Assembly (NCBI GenBank): GCA_009617715.1 | Contig: VTFK01000140.1 | Coordinates: 310,001 to 374,000 of the forward strand | Length of the DNA: 64,000 nucleotides | Direction of reading: 5' to 3' | Source of the DNA: Plectrocnemia conspersa | Taxonomy: Eukaryota; Arthropoda; Insecta; Trichoptera; Polycentropodidae | In this document: piece by piece, positions 45,770 to 59,600 of the stretch | Layout: each line of letters starts with the position of its first letter | How positions within the stretch are numbered: the stretch's first letter is position 1 | Position numbers and translations under genes: made by a program | The notes under the pieces: generated by a model | Database searches by the model: none | Told to the model about the DNA's origin: nothing | The model's input: only the letters and a program-made list of their open reading frames with translations

Positions 45770-46260
45770 ATATTTTTCGGTTAAGTCCAAATACATTTTC
45801 ACCAGTAGATATATTTTTCTACTAGCGAAAATATAATTTAACTGATATACTTTAATGAAATTATATGCTGTTTTAAAATGAATATGTTGGCAAAACGCAA
45901 ACCTAACCTAATACAAGTCCTAAAGCTAATTATAGTTTTAAAATTTTCATTAGGTCAAGTCCAAAATATTTCTCTCAGTAGAAAATAAGCGGAAGATGAA
46001 TTACAGACAGATGTCGCATTTCGTATATTGCTCCATGGTTTGTCTGCATTTGGATATTACACTGTTCTAAAAACATGCTAGCTATCCTTATCGATATAAC
46101 CATGGACTTCTGATATGAGAGTATTAATCAAAATATATTTAAACCAAATTTTGGTCATTAGGAGGGCGCAAAAACAGTTATCACTTCTCAGAACTCAAAA
46201 ATTCACGTCAAAAGCAATAAAATCGTGCCTTCTTGCCGTGAATTCTAAACAGGGACCTTA
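45770..46260. repeat. Rearranged partial copy of the foldback family
   Basis: The first part (about 45780-46110) is the reverse complement of the 4230-4570 region: TTTCACCAGTAGATATAT, ACGCAAACCTAACCTAA and AACATGCTAGCTATCCTTATC are recognisable. It then joins one arm (46128-46230) of the 3941-4188 palindrome, ending in CACGTCAAAAGCAATAAAAT and missing the GC-rich centre. Confidence 0.7.
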
Positions 46261-47849
46261 ATGAATAATGCCAAAAAAAATGCATGTCATCTAATAAAAT
46301 ACTATGAATCTAAATGAAATATAAATTTTGAAAATCGACCACTGATTGGCCAACTCTTGGAAAAAGCTAAAATAATGTTTTTGGTTAAAACATCACGAGT
46401 ATGAGCCGCCGCTGATAATCTCTCTTTTGACGACAGGCAAATACTGACGCACGATTGAAACGCCGTCTGATGCGTGCGTCATCCTGCTTTAGCTCTGTCA
46501 CAAGCACTTGTGCATCTTGCTCGCACACGTACAAGCAAATCCGTGTGAGAGAAAAGAGGATATACTCACTTATCTTTCTCTTAAGAAATTCTCTGACAAA
46601 GCATGTGCGCGATTTGTATCTCTATATTTTTTTTATAGAAAATATTAGTTGAAGGTAATTACAAATAAAATAATTTAAAGTTTAAAATTTAATTGGACTG
46701 TAAAATTGTATTGTTTTATAATTAAATATACGAGTGGTTCAATTAGTATCCGCGTTAAGAATGAAGACAGCATTTTTTCAATCTGGTCCCATTTTAGGTG
46801 TATATATATAAGAATATTATTAAATAGTAAAACGTCGCCTGAAAGTTTTTGGCCCACTCGGTCCCGGATAATTATACTAATATAATATCACCTGGCATAG
46901 GCCCGCCAGCTATAACTCTCACAGTGAAAAATGGCATACTTTGACGCGAGACATCATTGGGCCATTAAAATTCTACTCTAATCGTATTTAGAACACCTTA
47001 TTTAAAGATACTCAAATATTTTTAATAAAAAAACTTTATTCAAAAACAACATACATATTAATAATTATTACACAATGTATTCGGTCCTGTTAAAATTATT
47101 TCAAGAGTTAATAGTTTATACATTTTATAGAAATCTGTTTTGATTGTTGTCTAGCTGAAATTGACCGAGTGTTTATTTGATTTTACAGTAAACTCGAACC
47201 GAGCACCCAACGCCTAGAATAAATCTCGAACGGCCTTGAATATCGAAATTCCTGTAGCCGATTGTTGGGAATGTCATATTTAGATAATGTAGGTACATAC
47301 ATATAAAATTATTTATATACAAAAAATAAATAATATCACATGTTTAAAGCGTTGAAAATAAATACATCAAAATGGAAATGTATACAGATTAATTACTTTT
47401 TTATCATCACACATTTCTTTCGCTGATCATATTGTCACTGTTTTGATAAAAAAAGGTAAGTCGTATATTAATCAAGATGAATAGATCAAGCCATGTGTTA
47501 TATAAATCAATAATTACGTTTTGTAAATATGTTTCAATTTATTATAAAGTATTTAAGGTTTTCATTCATGACTTAATTTCATCCACACTAGCAATGATGA
47601 CTTATCGTATTTTTCACATGGTATAATAACATAATTTATCTAGTAAACTAGCATATTTTCGCAATTGTTTTATTAAGAGTTCAGGTGATAGGTGATTTTC
47701 TTAATAGCAACGCATGGGAGCGAGAATTACACAATAGTTCGATTGTCTGGTTTAATTAGTATAATACATTTTTACTATTAATTTAAATATATTATTATAA
47801 TGCTCAAAGACGATAATACACAAAACATTTTCATTGTTGAAACAAATAT
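46261..47849. other. AT-rich spacer
   Basis: No gene is supported. A GC-richer patch at 46395-46620 includes a donor-like AA|GTGAGT on the minus strand but no frame that I recognise. Confidence 0.45.
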
Positions 47850-50800
47850 AGTGTAAATTAATATTTTCGCCACAAAAATACGACCTGTAATTGGTTTTAT
47901 TTCATTCATTTATAATGTGTATTTTTATATTTCGACAATTTTTTGACAAAATAATCAGTTACATATTTATGATTTAATTTTTGGTATAAAAATTGTTAAA
48001 TATGTTTTTATCACAAAGATTCAAAAATTGATATGTAAAATTAGAAGTTAATTTAGAAACTATTTAATAATGGATATAAAATCAGCATATTTAAAAAAAA
48101 TTGTACTCTTGCTTGTCATGTTTGTATCGGTCATTTCTTTGTGGTAAGAGGGGTGGGGGAACAGGTTGCTTGCTTCGTTACTTTTCTGTCCCCTAATAGG
48201 GGCCTCCAGGCTGGTGGAAGTTGCAATGCATCGGCTCTTGTAAATTATATCATCATCAATGCAAGAAGCGATGCATTTCGATTTCCACCAGCCTGGAAAT
48301 TTCTACCTCTCTTAGGGGACAGAAAAGTAACGGCGCAAGCAGCCTGTGACCATAATCATCCCGAAATTTACGGGAAGATTATGGTCAACTTCATTGGCAT
48401 ACTAAACCAACAATTTTGCAAGGTAGTCAAAATATTTTAATAAACTACAAGTAATAAGAAGACTAATTTTTAGTGTTAAAATTTTTAAATATGTTTTATC
48501 ACAAAGATTCAATAATTGATATGCAAAATTATAAGTTAATTTAGAAACTATTTAATAACGGATACAAAATCAGCATATTAAAAAAAATATAACGCTTATA
48601 GCCACTAGCTAGAATTAGATATAAAAATGAGGGAAAAACTTTTACATGATTGATAACAACTTAAGTAATAATAAAAATCTGTGTTGTGGCTACCGTTTGT
48701 CATGCTAAATGATATATAACAAGATTAACAGAATAAAACTGATTCCAATAAAGGTGAAAGAGTTGATAATAATAATTTTAGCAAGTCATACATTTTGAGA
48801 GACTTTTGATTCTGACATTTGATCATGAAAGTGTAAGAAAATTTTATTTCTGAAATATATTTTCATAGTTGTAAAATATGTTTTAACACTTTCTTCTCCA
48901 TGATTATTTAATTTGAGTTATAATTATTTTTTTTGTTAGCAGCAATTCTGAAACAAAATGGCAGAGCAGAGTGGCAAACTAAAATAAATGAAATAATTTT
49001 CAAAATCTGTTGTATCCAATATAAATGGCAATTGTTTTGAAAAATATTTTTTTCATTTAAATGTCAATTTAATTTTAAACAAAGTTATAACTTTTTTAAA
49101 TTACCAACGTTGATTTTAAAAAATGGCGGGTCAGACTGGTTAATGAAGTTATTCTTGTACTCTTGCTTATCATGTTTGTATCGGTCATTTTATTGGGGTA
49201 AGGGGGGGGGAACAGGTTGCTTGCTTCGTTACTTTTCTGTCCCCTAATAGGGGCCTCCAGGCTGGTGGAAGTTGCAATGCATCGGCTCTTGTAAATTATA
49301 TCATCATCAATGCAAGAAGCGATGCATTTCGATTTCCACCAGCCTGGAAATTTCTACCTCTCTTAGGGGACAGAAAAGTAACGGCGCAAGCAGCCTGTGA
49401 CCATAATCTTCCCGAAATTTACGGGAAGATTATGGTCAACTTCATTGGCATACTGAACGAACAATTTTGCAAGGTAGTCAAATTTTTTTAATAAACTACA
49501 AGTAATAAGAAGACTAATTTTTAGTGTTAAAATTTTTAAATATGTTTTATCACAAAGATTCAATAATTGATATGCAAAATTATAAGTTAATTTAGAAACT
49601 ATTTAATAACGGATACAAAATCAGCATATTAAAAAAAATATAACGCTTATAGCCACTAGCTAGAATTAGATATAAAAATGAGGGAAAAACTTTTACATGA
49701 TTGATAACAACTTAAGTAATAATAAAAATCTGTGTTGTGGCTACCGTTTGTCATGCTAAATGATATATAACAAGATTAACAGAATAAAACTGATTCCAAT
49801 AAAGGTGAAAGAGTTGATAATAATAATTTTAGCAAGTCATACATTTTGAGAGACTTTTGATTCTGACATTTGATCATGAAAGTGTAAGAAAATTTTATTT
49901 CTGAAATATATTTTCATAGTTGTAAAATATGTTTTAACACTTTCTTCTCCATGATTATTTAATTTGGAGTTATAATTATTTTTTGTTAGCAGCAATTCTG
50001 AAACAAAATGGCAGAGCAGAGTGGCAAACTAAAATAAATGAAATAATTTTCAAAATCTGTTGTATCCAATATAAATGGCAATTGTTTTGAAAAATATTTT
50101 TTTCATTTAAATGTCAATTTAATTTTAAACAAAGTTATAACTTTTTTAAATTACCAACGTTGATTTTAAAAAATGGCGGGTCAGACTGGTTAATGAAGTT
50201 ATTCTTGTACTCTTGCTTATCATGTTTGTATCGGTCATTTTATTGGGGTAAGCGAGGGGAGGGGAACAGGTTGCTTGCTTCGTTACTTTTCTGTCCCCTA
50301 ATAGGGGCCTCCAGGCTGGTGGAAGTTGCAATGCATCGGCTCTTGTAAATTATATCATCATCAATGCAAGAAGCGATGCATTTCGATTTCCACCAGCCTG
50401 GAAATTTCTACCTCTCTTAGGGGACAGAAAAGTAACGGCGCAAGCAGCCTGTGACCATAATCTTCCCGAAATTTACGGGAAGATTATGGTCAACTTCATT
50501 GGCATACTGAACGAACAATTTTGCAAGGTAGTCAATTTTTTTAATAAACTACAAGTAATAAGAAGACTAATTTTTAGTGTTAAAATTTTTAAATATGTTT
50601 TATCACAAAGATTCAATAATTGATATGCAAAATTATAAGTTAATTTAGAAACTATTTAATAACGGATACAAAATCAGCATATTAAAAAAAATATAACGCT
50701 TATAGCCACTAGCTAGAATTAGATATAAAAATGAGGGAAAAACTTTTACATGATTGATAACAACTTAAGTAATAATAAAAATCTGTGTTGTGGCTACCGT

Positions 50801-53800
50801 TTGTCATGCTAAATGATATATAACAAGATTAACAGAATAAAACTGATTCCAATAAAGGTGAAAGAGTTGATAATAATAATTTTAGCAAGTCATACATTTT
50901 GAGAGACTTTTGATTCTGACATTTGATCATGAAAGTGTAAGAAAATTTTATTTCTGAAATATATTTTCATAGTTGTAAAATATGTTTTAACACTTTCTTC
51001 TCCATGATTATTTAATTTGGAGTTATAATTAATTTTTAATAGCTGAAATTCTGAAATAAAATGGCAGAGTAGACTAGCAAACTAAAATAAATGAAATAAT
51101 TTTCAAAATCTGTTGTATCCAATATAAATGGCAATTGTTTTGAAAAATATTTTTTTTATTTAAATGTCAATTTAATTTTAATCAAAGTTATAACTTTTTT
51201 AAATTACCAACGTTGATTTTAAAAAATGGCGGATCGGAGTGGCTAATGAAGTTATTCTTGTACTCTTGCTTATCATGTTTGTATCGGTCATTTTATTGGG
51301 GTAAGCGGGGGGGGGGGAACAGGTTGCTTGCTTCGTTACTTTTCTGTTCCCTAATAGGGGCCTCCAGGCTGGTGGAAGTTGCAATGCATCGGCTCTTGTA
51401 AATTATATCATCGTAAATGCAAGAAGCGATGCATTTCGATTTCCACCAGCCTGGAAATTTCTACCTCTCTTAGGGGACAGAAAAGTAACGGCGCAAGCAA
51501 CCTGTGACCATAATCTTCCCGAAATTTACGGGAGGATTATGGTCAATTTCGTTGACATACTAAATGAACAATTCGCAACATAGTGAAAAAAAGCCGATAG
51601 GCTAGAAGCGTTGGAGATAGAGTAAGGCATGTGCATTATTGTGTCGCCTGTTCAGCCGATAATATTGCTGCTGTAAATGAAAGTGTAGCCGAAGTCCTGG
51701 AATTGTCAATTTATCGGCGTTTGCAGCTTTTGGGCGTGAAAGTGTACATTAATATTTTCGCCACAAAAATAAGACATTCAATAATGTATAGCTTTATAGA
51801 TATAGACAATTATATTTTTGTAAAATTAGTATTAAAATTGTTAAATATGTTTTTACACACAAAGATTTAATAACTTGATATGTAAAATTATAAGTTAATT
51901 TAGAAACTACATAGCAATGGAAATAAAATCAGCATATTTAAAAAAAATATTAAGCTTATAGCCACTCGCTAGAAATACATGTAAAAATTATAAAAAAAAT
52001 TGTACATAATTGATAACAACTTGACGCCTAATGCGCTGCACTTTTGCGCGAAAAAACACATATTTTCGCGCGATTGAAAAAAGTGCCATATAATCGCAAT
52101 CTGCAAATAGTTATATTACTAAAATTACACTAATGATAATTATAAAAGTTGGTGTAGACACTAATCAAATACAATAGCAATGATAATTTCTCAGTCGTAA
52201 ATATGGGAACACCCAGAAATATAAATCACCAAAACTTAAACAAAGGACGTTTACGAAACTCTACAGAAAGCGATAGTTTTTTTAAGCAATAAATTTTATT
52301 TTTATATTGTGAAACACCTTCGAATAATATAATTGACAGAGCGTTTATTAAGAGGCAGGGTTTGAACATATGTCCTAAATGATTAAAAGAAACAGGTAAA
52401 ATTCAGAAAAGCCGCTCGCATTCAACGTACGAAAGGTTTCGCTAAAATTTGGTCGCAAATGCACTTCCTTCATAACTAATCTATTTCGGGCTACCGCAGG
52501 GTGATCCAATTCAGCACTGTAAATCAGACAGTTGTCAATAATCACGCCTGTTCAAAGTGTATGTTAGTTTGCAACAGCACATACAAAATGGATCGCTTAA
52601 CTTTTCAATTGTTAAAATTGTTCTTGTACTCGTGCTTGTCATGTTTGTATTGGTCATTTTCTTAGGGGGAGGAGGGGGGGAACAGATTGCTTGCTTCGTT
52701 ACTTTTCTATCCCCTAATAGGGGCCTCCAGGCTGGTGGAAGTTGCAATGCATCGGCTCTTGTAAATTATTTCATCGTAAATACAGGAAGCGATGCATTTC
52801 GATTTCCACCAGCCTGGAAATTTCTACCTCTCTTAGGGGACAGAAAAGTAACGGCGCAAGCAATCTGTGACCATAATCTTCCCGAAATTTACAGGAAGAT
52901 TATGGTCAACTTCATTGGCATACTAAACGAACAATTTTGTATAGTAGTGAAAAAAAATGAAGACTAGAGAAGCAATAAGAAGACTAATTTGTAGTGTAAA
53001 ATTTGTGAAACATGTTTTTATCACAAAAATTTAATAATTGATATGTAAAATTTAAAGTTAATTTAGAAACTACTTAATAATGGATATAAAATCAGCATAT
53101 TAAAAAAAAAGAATTAAATTATAACCAATTGCTAGAAATATATGTAAAAATGATAAGAAAAACTTGTACATAATTGATAACAACTTAAGTAATAATAATA
53201 ATCTGAGAATAAAACTGCTTTCCAATAAAGGTGAAAGCATAATACGAATTTTAGTAAGTCATACATTTTGAGATATTTTTGATTCTGACATTAGATCATG
53301 AAAGTGTAAGAAAATTTTGTTTCTGAAATATATTTTTATAGTTGAAAAATATTTATAACACTCTACTTTATGATTATTTATATTGGAGTTACAATTTTTT
53401 TAATTGCTGTAATTCTTAAACAAGATGGCAGAGCATACTGGAAAACAACAATAATTGAAATAATTTTCAAAATCTGTTTTATCCAATATAAATGACAATT
53501 GTTTTGAAAAAACATTTTTTCATTTAAATGTCAATTTACTTTAAAACAAAGTTATAACTTTTTAAATTGCCGTTTATTTAAAAAAAATGTTGAATCAGGC
53601 TGGCTAACCAAGTTATTCAAGTTATTTATATAAGCATTTTTTCAGAATAGTTTCAAGGCAATCTGATTAAAACTATGGCAGTTACCGTGTCTTCCCATAG
53701 ATAAAAAAGAATTGGTTTTAATACTTTTGTTTATTTCGTATTACCGACTTAAAACTTATGGCTCACGACGAACAATTAAAAATTTATTGGTCAGGGTGGA

Positions 53801-55880
53801 AAGGGTTAAAAAGGAATCAGTTAATCGATTTTTTTTAAGACTAAGACTCCGCTTTCAATGCTCTGACTCCACAGCCCTGATGGCAATAGATAATATCTAG
53901 AGAAGTGTAGGTGATCCTACGTAATTCATTTGCACAAAGGCACTTTATGAATAAACCATTGCAATATGGAAACACCCAAAAATATAAATCACCAAAACTT
54001 ATACAAAGGACGTTTATGAAACTCTACAGAAAGCGAAACAGTTTTTTTAAGTAATAAATTTGATTTTTTATATTGTTTAACACTTCCGAATAATATAATT
54101 AACAGAGCGTTTATTAGGGGCAGGGTTTGAATATATGACCTAAATGATTAAAAAAAACCCCACATCATTCAGAAAAGCCGATCGCATTCAACGTATAAAA
54201 GGTTTCGAAAGAACTTGGGTCTCAAATGCACTTCTTTCACAACTAATCTATTTTGGGCTACCACAGGTGATCCAATTCAGTACCGTAAATCAGACAGCTA
54301 TCAACAATCACGCGTGTTCAAAGGGTCAAATGTTAGTTTGCAACAACACATACGAAATGGATCGCTTAACTTTTCAATTGCTAAAATTGTTCTTGTACTC
54401 GTACTTCTCATGTTTATATCAGTCATTTCTTTAAGGGGGGGGGGGGGGAGGAGTGAGAACAGGTTGCTTGCTTCGTTACTTTTCTATCCCCTAATAGGGG
54501 CCTCCAGGCTGGTGGAAGTTGCAATGCATCGGCTCTTGTAAATTATATCATCGTTAATACAAGAAGCGATGCATTTCGATTTCCACCAGCCTGGAAATTT
54601 CTACCTCTCTTAGGGGACAGAAAAGTAACGGCGCAAGCAACCTGTGACCATAATCTTCCTGGAATTTACAGGAAGATTATGGTCAACTTTATTGGCATAC
54701 TAAACGAACAATTTTGTAAATTAGTGAAAAAAAATGATAGACTAGAGACGTAATAAGAAGACTAATTTGTAGTGTTAAAATTATTTAACATGTTTTTGTC
54801 ACAAGGATTTAATAATTGATATGTAAAATTATAAGTTAATTTAGAAACTACTTAATAATGGATATAAAAATCAGCATATTAAAAAAATAATTACGATTAT
54901 AACCAATTGCTAGAAATGTATGTAAAAATGATAAGAAAAACTTGTACATAATCGATACCAACTTAATTAATAATAATAATTTGTGTTGTGGCTACTATTT
55001 GTCATGCTAAATGATATATAACAAGACTAACAGAATAAAACTGCTTCCAATAAAGGTGAAAGAGTTGATAATGATAATTTTAGCAAGTCATACATTTTGA
55101 GAGATTTTTGATTCTGACATTAGATCATGAAAGTGTAAGAAAATTTTATTTCTGAAATATATTTTCATAGTTGTAAAATATGTTTTAACACTTTCTTCTC
55201 CATGATTATTTAATTTGGAGTTATAATTATTTTTTAATAGCTGCAATTCTGAAACAAAATGGCAGAGCAGACTGGCAAACTAAAATAAATGAAATATTTA
55301 TAAGACCAAGTTCTCGCGTCTTGCCAATATAAATGACTATTGTTTTGAAAAAAAATTATTTTTTCATTTAAATGTATATTATATGACAATCTTTAATTTT
55401 TCTAGAATTTTTAACAAAGTTACTATTGTACTCTTGCTTGTCTTGTTTGTATCGGTCATTTCTTTGGGGTAAGTGGGGGGGGGGAGAGAACAAGTTACTT
55501 GCTTCGTTACTTTTCTGTCCCCTAATAGGGGCCTCCAGGCTGGTGGAAGTTGCAATGCATCGGCTCTTGTAAATTATATCATCGTTAATACAAGAAGCGA
55601 TGCATTTCGATTTCCACCAGCCTGGAAATTTCTACCTCTCTTAGGGGGCAGAAAAGTAACGACGCAAGCAACCTGTGACCATAATCTTCCCGAAATTTAC
55701 GGGAAGATTATGGTCAATTTCATCATCATACTAAATAAACAATTTTGCAAAGTAGTGAAAAAAAAAATGGATAGACTAGAAGCGTTGGAAATAGGGTAAG
55801 GCCTATGTATCATTGTAGCGCCCGTTCAGCTGATAATATTGCTGCTGTAAGTGAAAGTGTAGCCAAAGACACCCACAACC
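47850..55880. repeat. Tandem array of seven hairpin-containing units
   Basis: Seven copies of a core start at 48161, 49212, 50266, 51319, 52682, 54459 and 55490; intervals are 1051, 1054, 1053, 1363, 1777 and 1031 bp. Each core has, in order, a variable G-tract, a 186-187 bp inverted repeat with arms of about 83-88 nt and a loop of about 20 nt, a second 39-bp hairpin (16-bp stem, 7-nt loop), then AT-rich sequence. Units 1 to 3 are nearly identical; units 5 and 6 share a longer upstream segment (about 52200-52620 and 53965-54400). The array ends about 800 bp from the ZDHHC16 stop codon. It may be a foldback-derived satellite or a long-hairpin RNA locus. Confidence 0.92.
48161..48347. ncRNA. 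Long hairpin (first of seven), candidate hpRNA
   Basis: The left arm begins ACAGGTTGCTTGCTTCGTTA and the right arm ends with its imperfect reverse complement. Shared stem blocks are TTACTTTTCTGTCCCCTAA, TCCAGGCTGGTGGAA and AATGCATCG. Equivalent hairpins: 49212-49398, 50266-50452, 51319-51504, 52682-52868, 54459-54644, 55490-55676. A 39-bp hairpin follows each directly (48348-48386, 49399-49437, 50453-50491, 51505-51543, 52869-52907, 54645-54683, 55677-55715). Calling this an RNA is inference; the fold is what the sequence shows. Confidence 0.35.
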
Positions 55881-56671
55881 CCTAAGCGTTAGAAAATTTA
55901 AAAATCAACGTCCGCCAAGTTATAGCCGAGATACTGTCTGAAATGTATGAAAATTCAACAAAAATTATATCGAAAGGACTGGCTGTTGCAAAAGGTTCAA
56001 GAAGCAGCCATTTACTTGATATCCTTAAATTTGTTTTCTTAAAACAGTTTGTAAATTGAAGTTGGACCATCCTATAGTTCAGAACCAAAATAAAATAATA
56101 AGTAGCTTGTAAAATGTAGTAGAATTGAAACACTATATATAATACTAGCTGTCGGTATCTCACTGTCATGAGGTACCAAAGCTAGCGAGTGTGTGAATAC
56201 TTGACCCTCAACTTTTTAGGGTTTAAATATTATTTTTGCTTCGTTCTGATTTTTTTGAATTTATTTATAAATATATGGTATTTCAATTCAACTTTAAAAT
56301 TTCATTATCATTACATTAGAAGACATAGTTAAACTATATGAAGAATAATAGTTCAGCATAAACAACCATAAAAGAGTTTTGAATTTATTTTTTATAGTGA
56401 ATTGTACCATATTTAAAACTAATCTAAAAATAAATTGGCGAGTAAGTTGACATATAATGTATGTACATTAAAATATGCATTAAAGAAATGCATATATTAA
56501 GGTATATACGCGATGTAATAATAAAGTGTTCCTATTATTGTGTATATCATTGTCATTGAGATAAAAAATCTTATTAAATTATATCAATAATACCAGACTA
56601 ACAAATTATGCAAAAGCACTTACCACCTGAACAGTTATATATGACTATTTCGAGTTACATTTATCAGATGT
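55881..56671. other. 3' flank of ZDHHC16
   Basis: AT-rich sequence forming the likely 3'UTR on the minus strand. AATAAA hexamers lie at 56389-56384 and 56265-56260, about 285 and 410 nt after the stop codon. No other gene is seen. Confidence 0.5.
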
Positions 56672-59600
56672 TCAAGGCCAATCTTCTGTGGCGTCGTGTA
56701 TTGTATGCCACACTAATCCCTTCCCAACTGGAGGATGACCTGACGGAAGTAAAACGTGGAAGAAAAACGATCGATTTCCAACTAAACCCAAAAAGATTTT
56801 CCAATTTTTTTTCGATCCGAAGTCGTACGGATTCTTATAAACCCCTTTCAGCCTTTTCACCTCGCTGCGGTTAATGTGAGTCTCTATACTAGTCTCTCCC
56901 CTGGTGATGAGCTTTCCGTGCCAAACGAGCAAAGAACCTAGAGCGATCAAGACGGCTAGGTTGATGATGGCCATGTAAATAACTGCTCGCCTCATCACAG
57001 AGTTGGCCGCTATCTTTTGAGCAAACGTCATCTTCGGAACTGGTAACTTATGTTCTCTCGGTAAAACTATCGTGTCGTACTCGGGAAAACTAAAAACTGG
57101 TATGATCGCTCCGGTGTTGTTAACTTTAACTGGATGACCGATCAAGTCGGGATCGTTGGCTGATGCGATTCCAGATTCGTCTCCAATCCATAAAACTTGA
57201 TAGGCGATGTCTAGACCGGCAACGATTATAAACGTGACCCCGGTGACCATGTAGATCATGTATAGGTAGAAATGTCTTCTGTTGTAATGGCCGACGCAGT
57301 TGTTTAGCCACGGACAGTGATGATCCATGCAGAGGATACAGGTGTTGCATACAGAGCAGTGGTGGCTTCTCGGAGGCTTTGGTGTGATGCATTTTCGGCA
57401 CACACTGGCAGCTTCGACGATCAGTGACGCCTGAAATTATTAAAAATTAGGTGAGTATCAATGAGCCTAAGAATATGTACATACATATGTGGGATGTAAC
57501 AAAATTTGAGAACACAATAACTATCGTAGGTTTAATAATAATAAAATGAAACTTGCACTAAAAATAGATCTAAAAAAATTCATTACTACGTTAAAAAAAA
57601 TTTGAAAAAAGTCAAGAGATTAATGTTTTAAAATTTAAATTAAAATAAATAAAATTTTTAAAAATATTTTGTGATTTTAAGGACTTAATATATGTCGTAG
57701 TTTAAATCATATAAAAATTAAACTTATTCTAAAAAAAGAACTTGTAAATATCTCGGCTAAATTTGTAAGCCACTCTTACCCGTAGTAAATATAAAAAATA
57801 TTGTTTATATTCTGTAAAATGTTCAACACGTTATGGTTGCCTAATACATACAAAATAAACGTTATATAAAAATTATTATATCAATGTCAGTGTGATTTTT
57901 GCGATTGCAGTTCATTGGGCAGGGCCTCATAGTTAGGAATTTGTTAGTAAGCAATCATAGATCTAAATTTTGATTTTATTAAATTCATATTTGAAAAAAT
58001 GATTCACAAAAGTATGTGGAACGAAAAAATGATTTTATCTTATATGCGGTTTTTAAGAATGGAAACTTATTTCAATTGCAAACAGCCTACTAAATAAAAA
58101 ATTTCGAATGTGTGGAACATTGAAGCAAATAGAGGTATACCTGATTCGCTAAAAAATCAATATCACTCCCCTCTGTGCTGTTGCTATGGACGCACCCTTC
58201 TGCGCGTCGCTATGTTGCCGTACATAGCCGCGACCCCCACCACTATTTCAACCACGCCCATTGAAACTGGACACAATATTGGCGCCATGAAGATGGTGCG
58301 AAAACAAACACTTGGAACAATGAAGGCGTTCCTTAAAGCTCTGGCGGCGTCACCAACCTGTTTGATCAGGACTGGCAGTTGCCGGAAAAAAACAGCTCAG
58401 CCATCAACTTTGAGCCAAACCGGTTTGATTCCGGAAGCACTGAGTAGTAAATGACCGAGAATTCCGCTCGTTATCGTGGAAGTAGCAGGCATACACCTTC
58501 AAATGATTGACTTAATCAAGTCGATCATTAACCATAATTTAAGTTGCGTTACACAGCCGTGAGCTGTGCATCACTCGAACTTCGAGCCGTATTAATGGAG
58601 GGGGTAAAAGGGCAACGCGCCTTCCATACATTCACTACTGATGATGACAAAACGGTAAGATCTGTCTTGAGACTCTCAAGGCCAGGTGAAGGTGTCGCGA
58701 TATTTATTAAAAAATCTATTAGGAATTAAAAATAAAATAATAATTGCCGCCGTGTATAATTCTCCCGGAGATGAGTTGTTTCTCGATGCTGTGTTTGGAC
58801 TTGAAAATTCAGTTATACTAACTGGAGACTAATACTAAGCACTCGCATTGAAATTGCTCTGGCTCGAATCGATCCGGGACATCGGTTTTTAACTACGTAA
58901 ATAATACCGTAACAGTAGTATACTTTCTAAACTCACCAACGTATCACCCAACCAATAACATGACGCCGTCAACTCTCGACATCGCATTGGTCAAGGATAA
59001 CTCTCGAATATCAAAAATGCACTGTATCCAGGCTGTTTTCGGATCACCTCCCAGCGTTTTTTTACACTGGAGGGTGTAGTCGAGATAATCTCTTAGATCT
59101 CATTCGATTATACAAAAGCTGATTAGAAAGGTTTTAAAAATAATATTGACAGAAGCATTCCGCCAATGCACGACAATTATAAAATTTCAATCATATAATC
59201 GCAAGTTCGATCATAGATAATCGCACGCTGTCATTAAATCGGACGATACTTACCTAAGGTTGTTGGGAAATTCAATAGACGGCATCTGGGCAAAAGTACT
59301 TTGACCAGCTGGATGAATCAATACTACAATTTATAGTTTATGATTGTATTAAATACATGATCAAATTATACAGATCAAAAGAACGCGAATACATAGCTCA
59401 AATGTATGCGATAACATAAACGCAGTATTGCATTGGTGTATCGATTATCTCTAATGGGAACATAACCTCACTTTCTTTATAATCGTTAAAATTCCGATTT
59501 ATGAATGAATTAGTACTTTTTGAAAATCACTAATCATTATTATTGAGCTTAACTTTTGTTTACGCGGTTCAATGATCAGTTTGTAACATTTTACAGAAGA

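Noticed and set aside
48141..48440. A frame of about 90 codons open across the hairpin core in all seven array copies
   Set aside because: An inverted repeat that is open on one strand tends to be open on both. The copies differ by many amino-acid-changing substitutions (for example A/T, I/V, H/L, G/R), some copies lack an ATG, and no domain is recognisable.
58110..58454. 114-codon plus-strand open frame; minus strand considered as an upstream ZDHHC16 exon
   Set aside because: The minus strand has stops and does not match the ZDHHC16 N-terminal region. The known exon at 63952-64000 joins directly in phase. The position next to Jockey endonuclease suggests transposon sequence.
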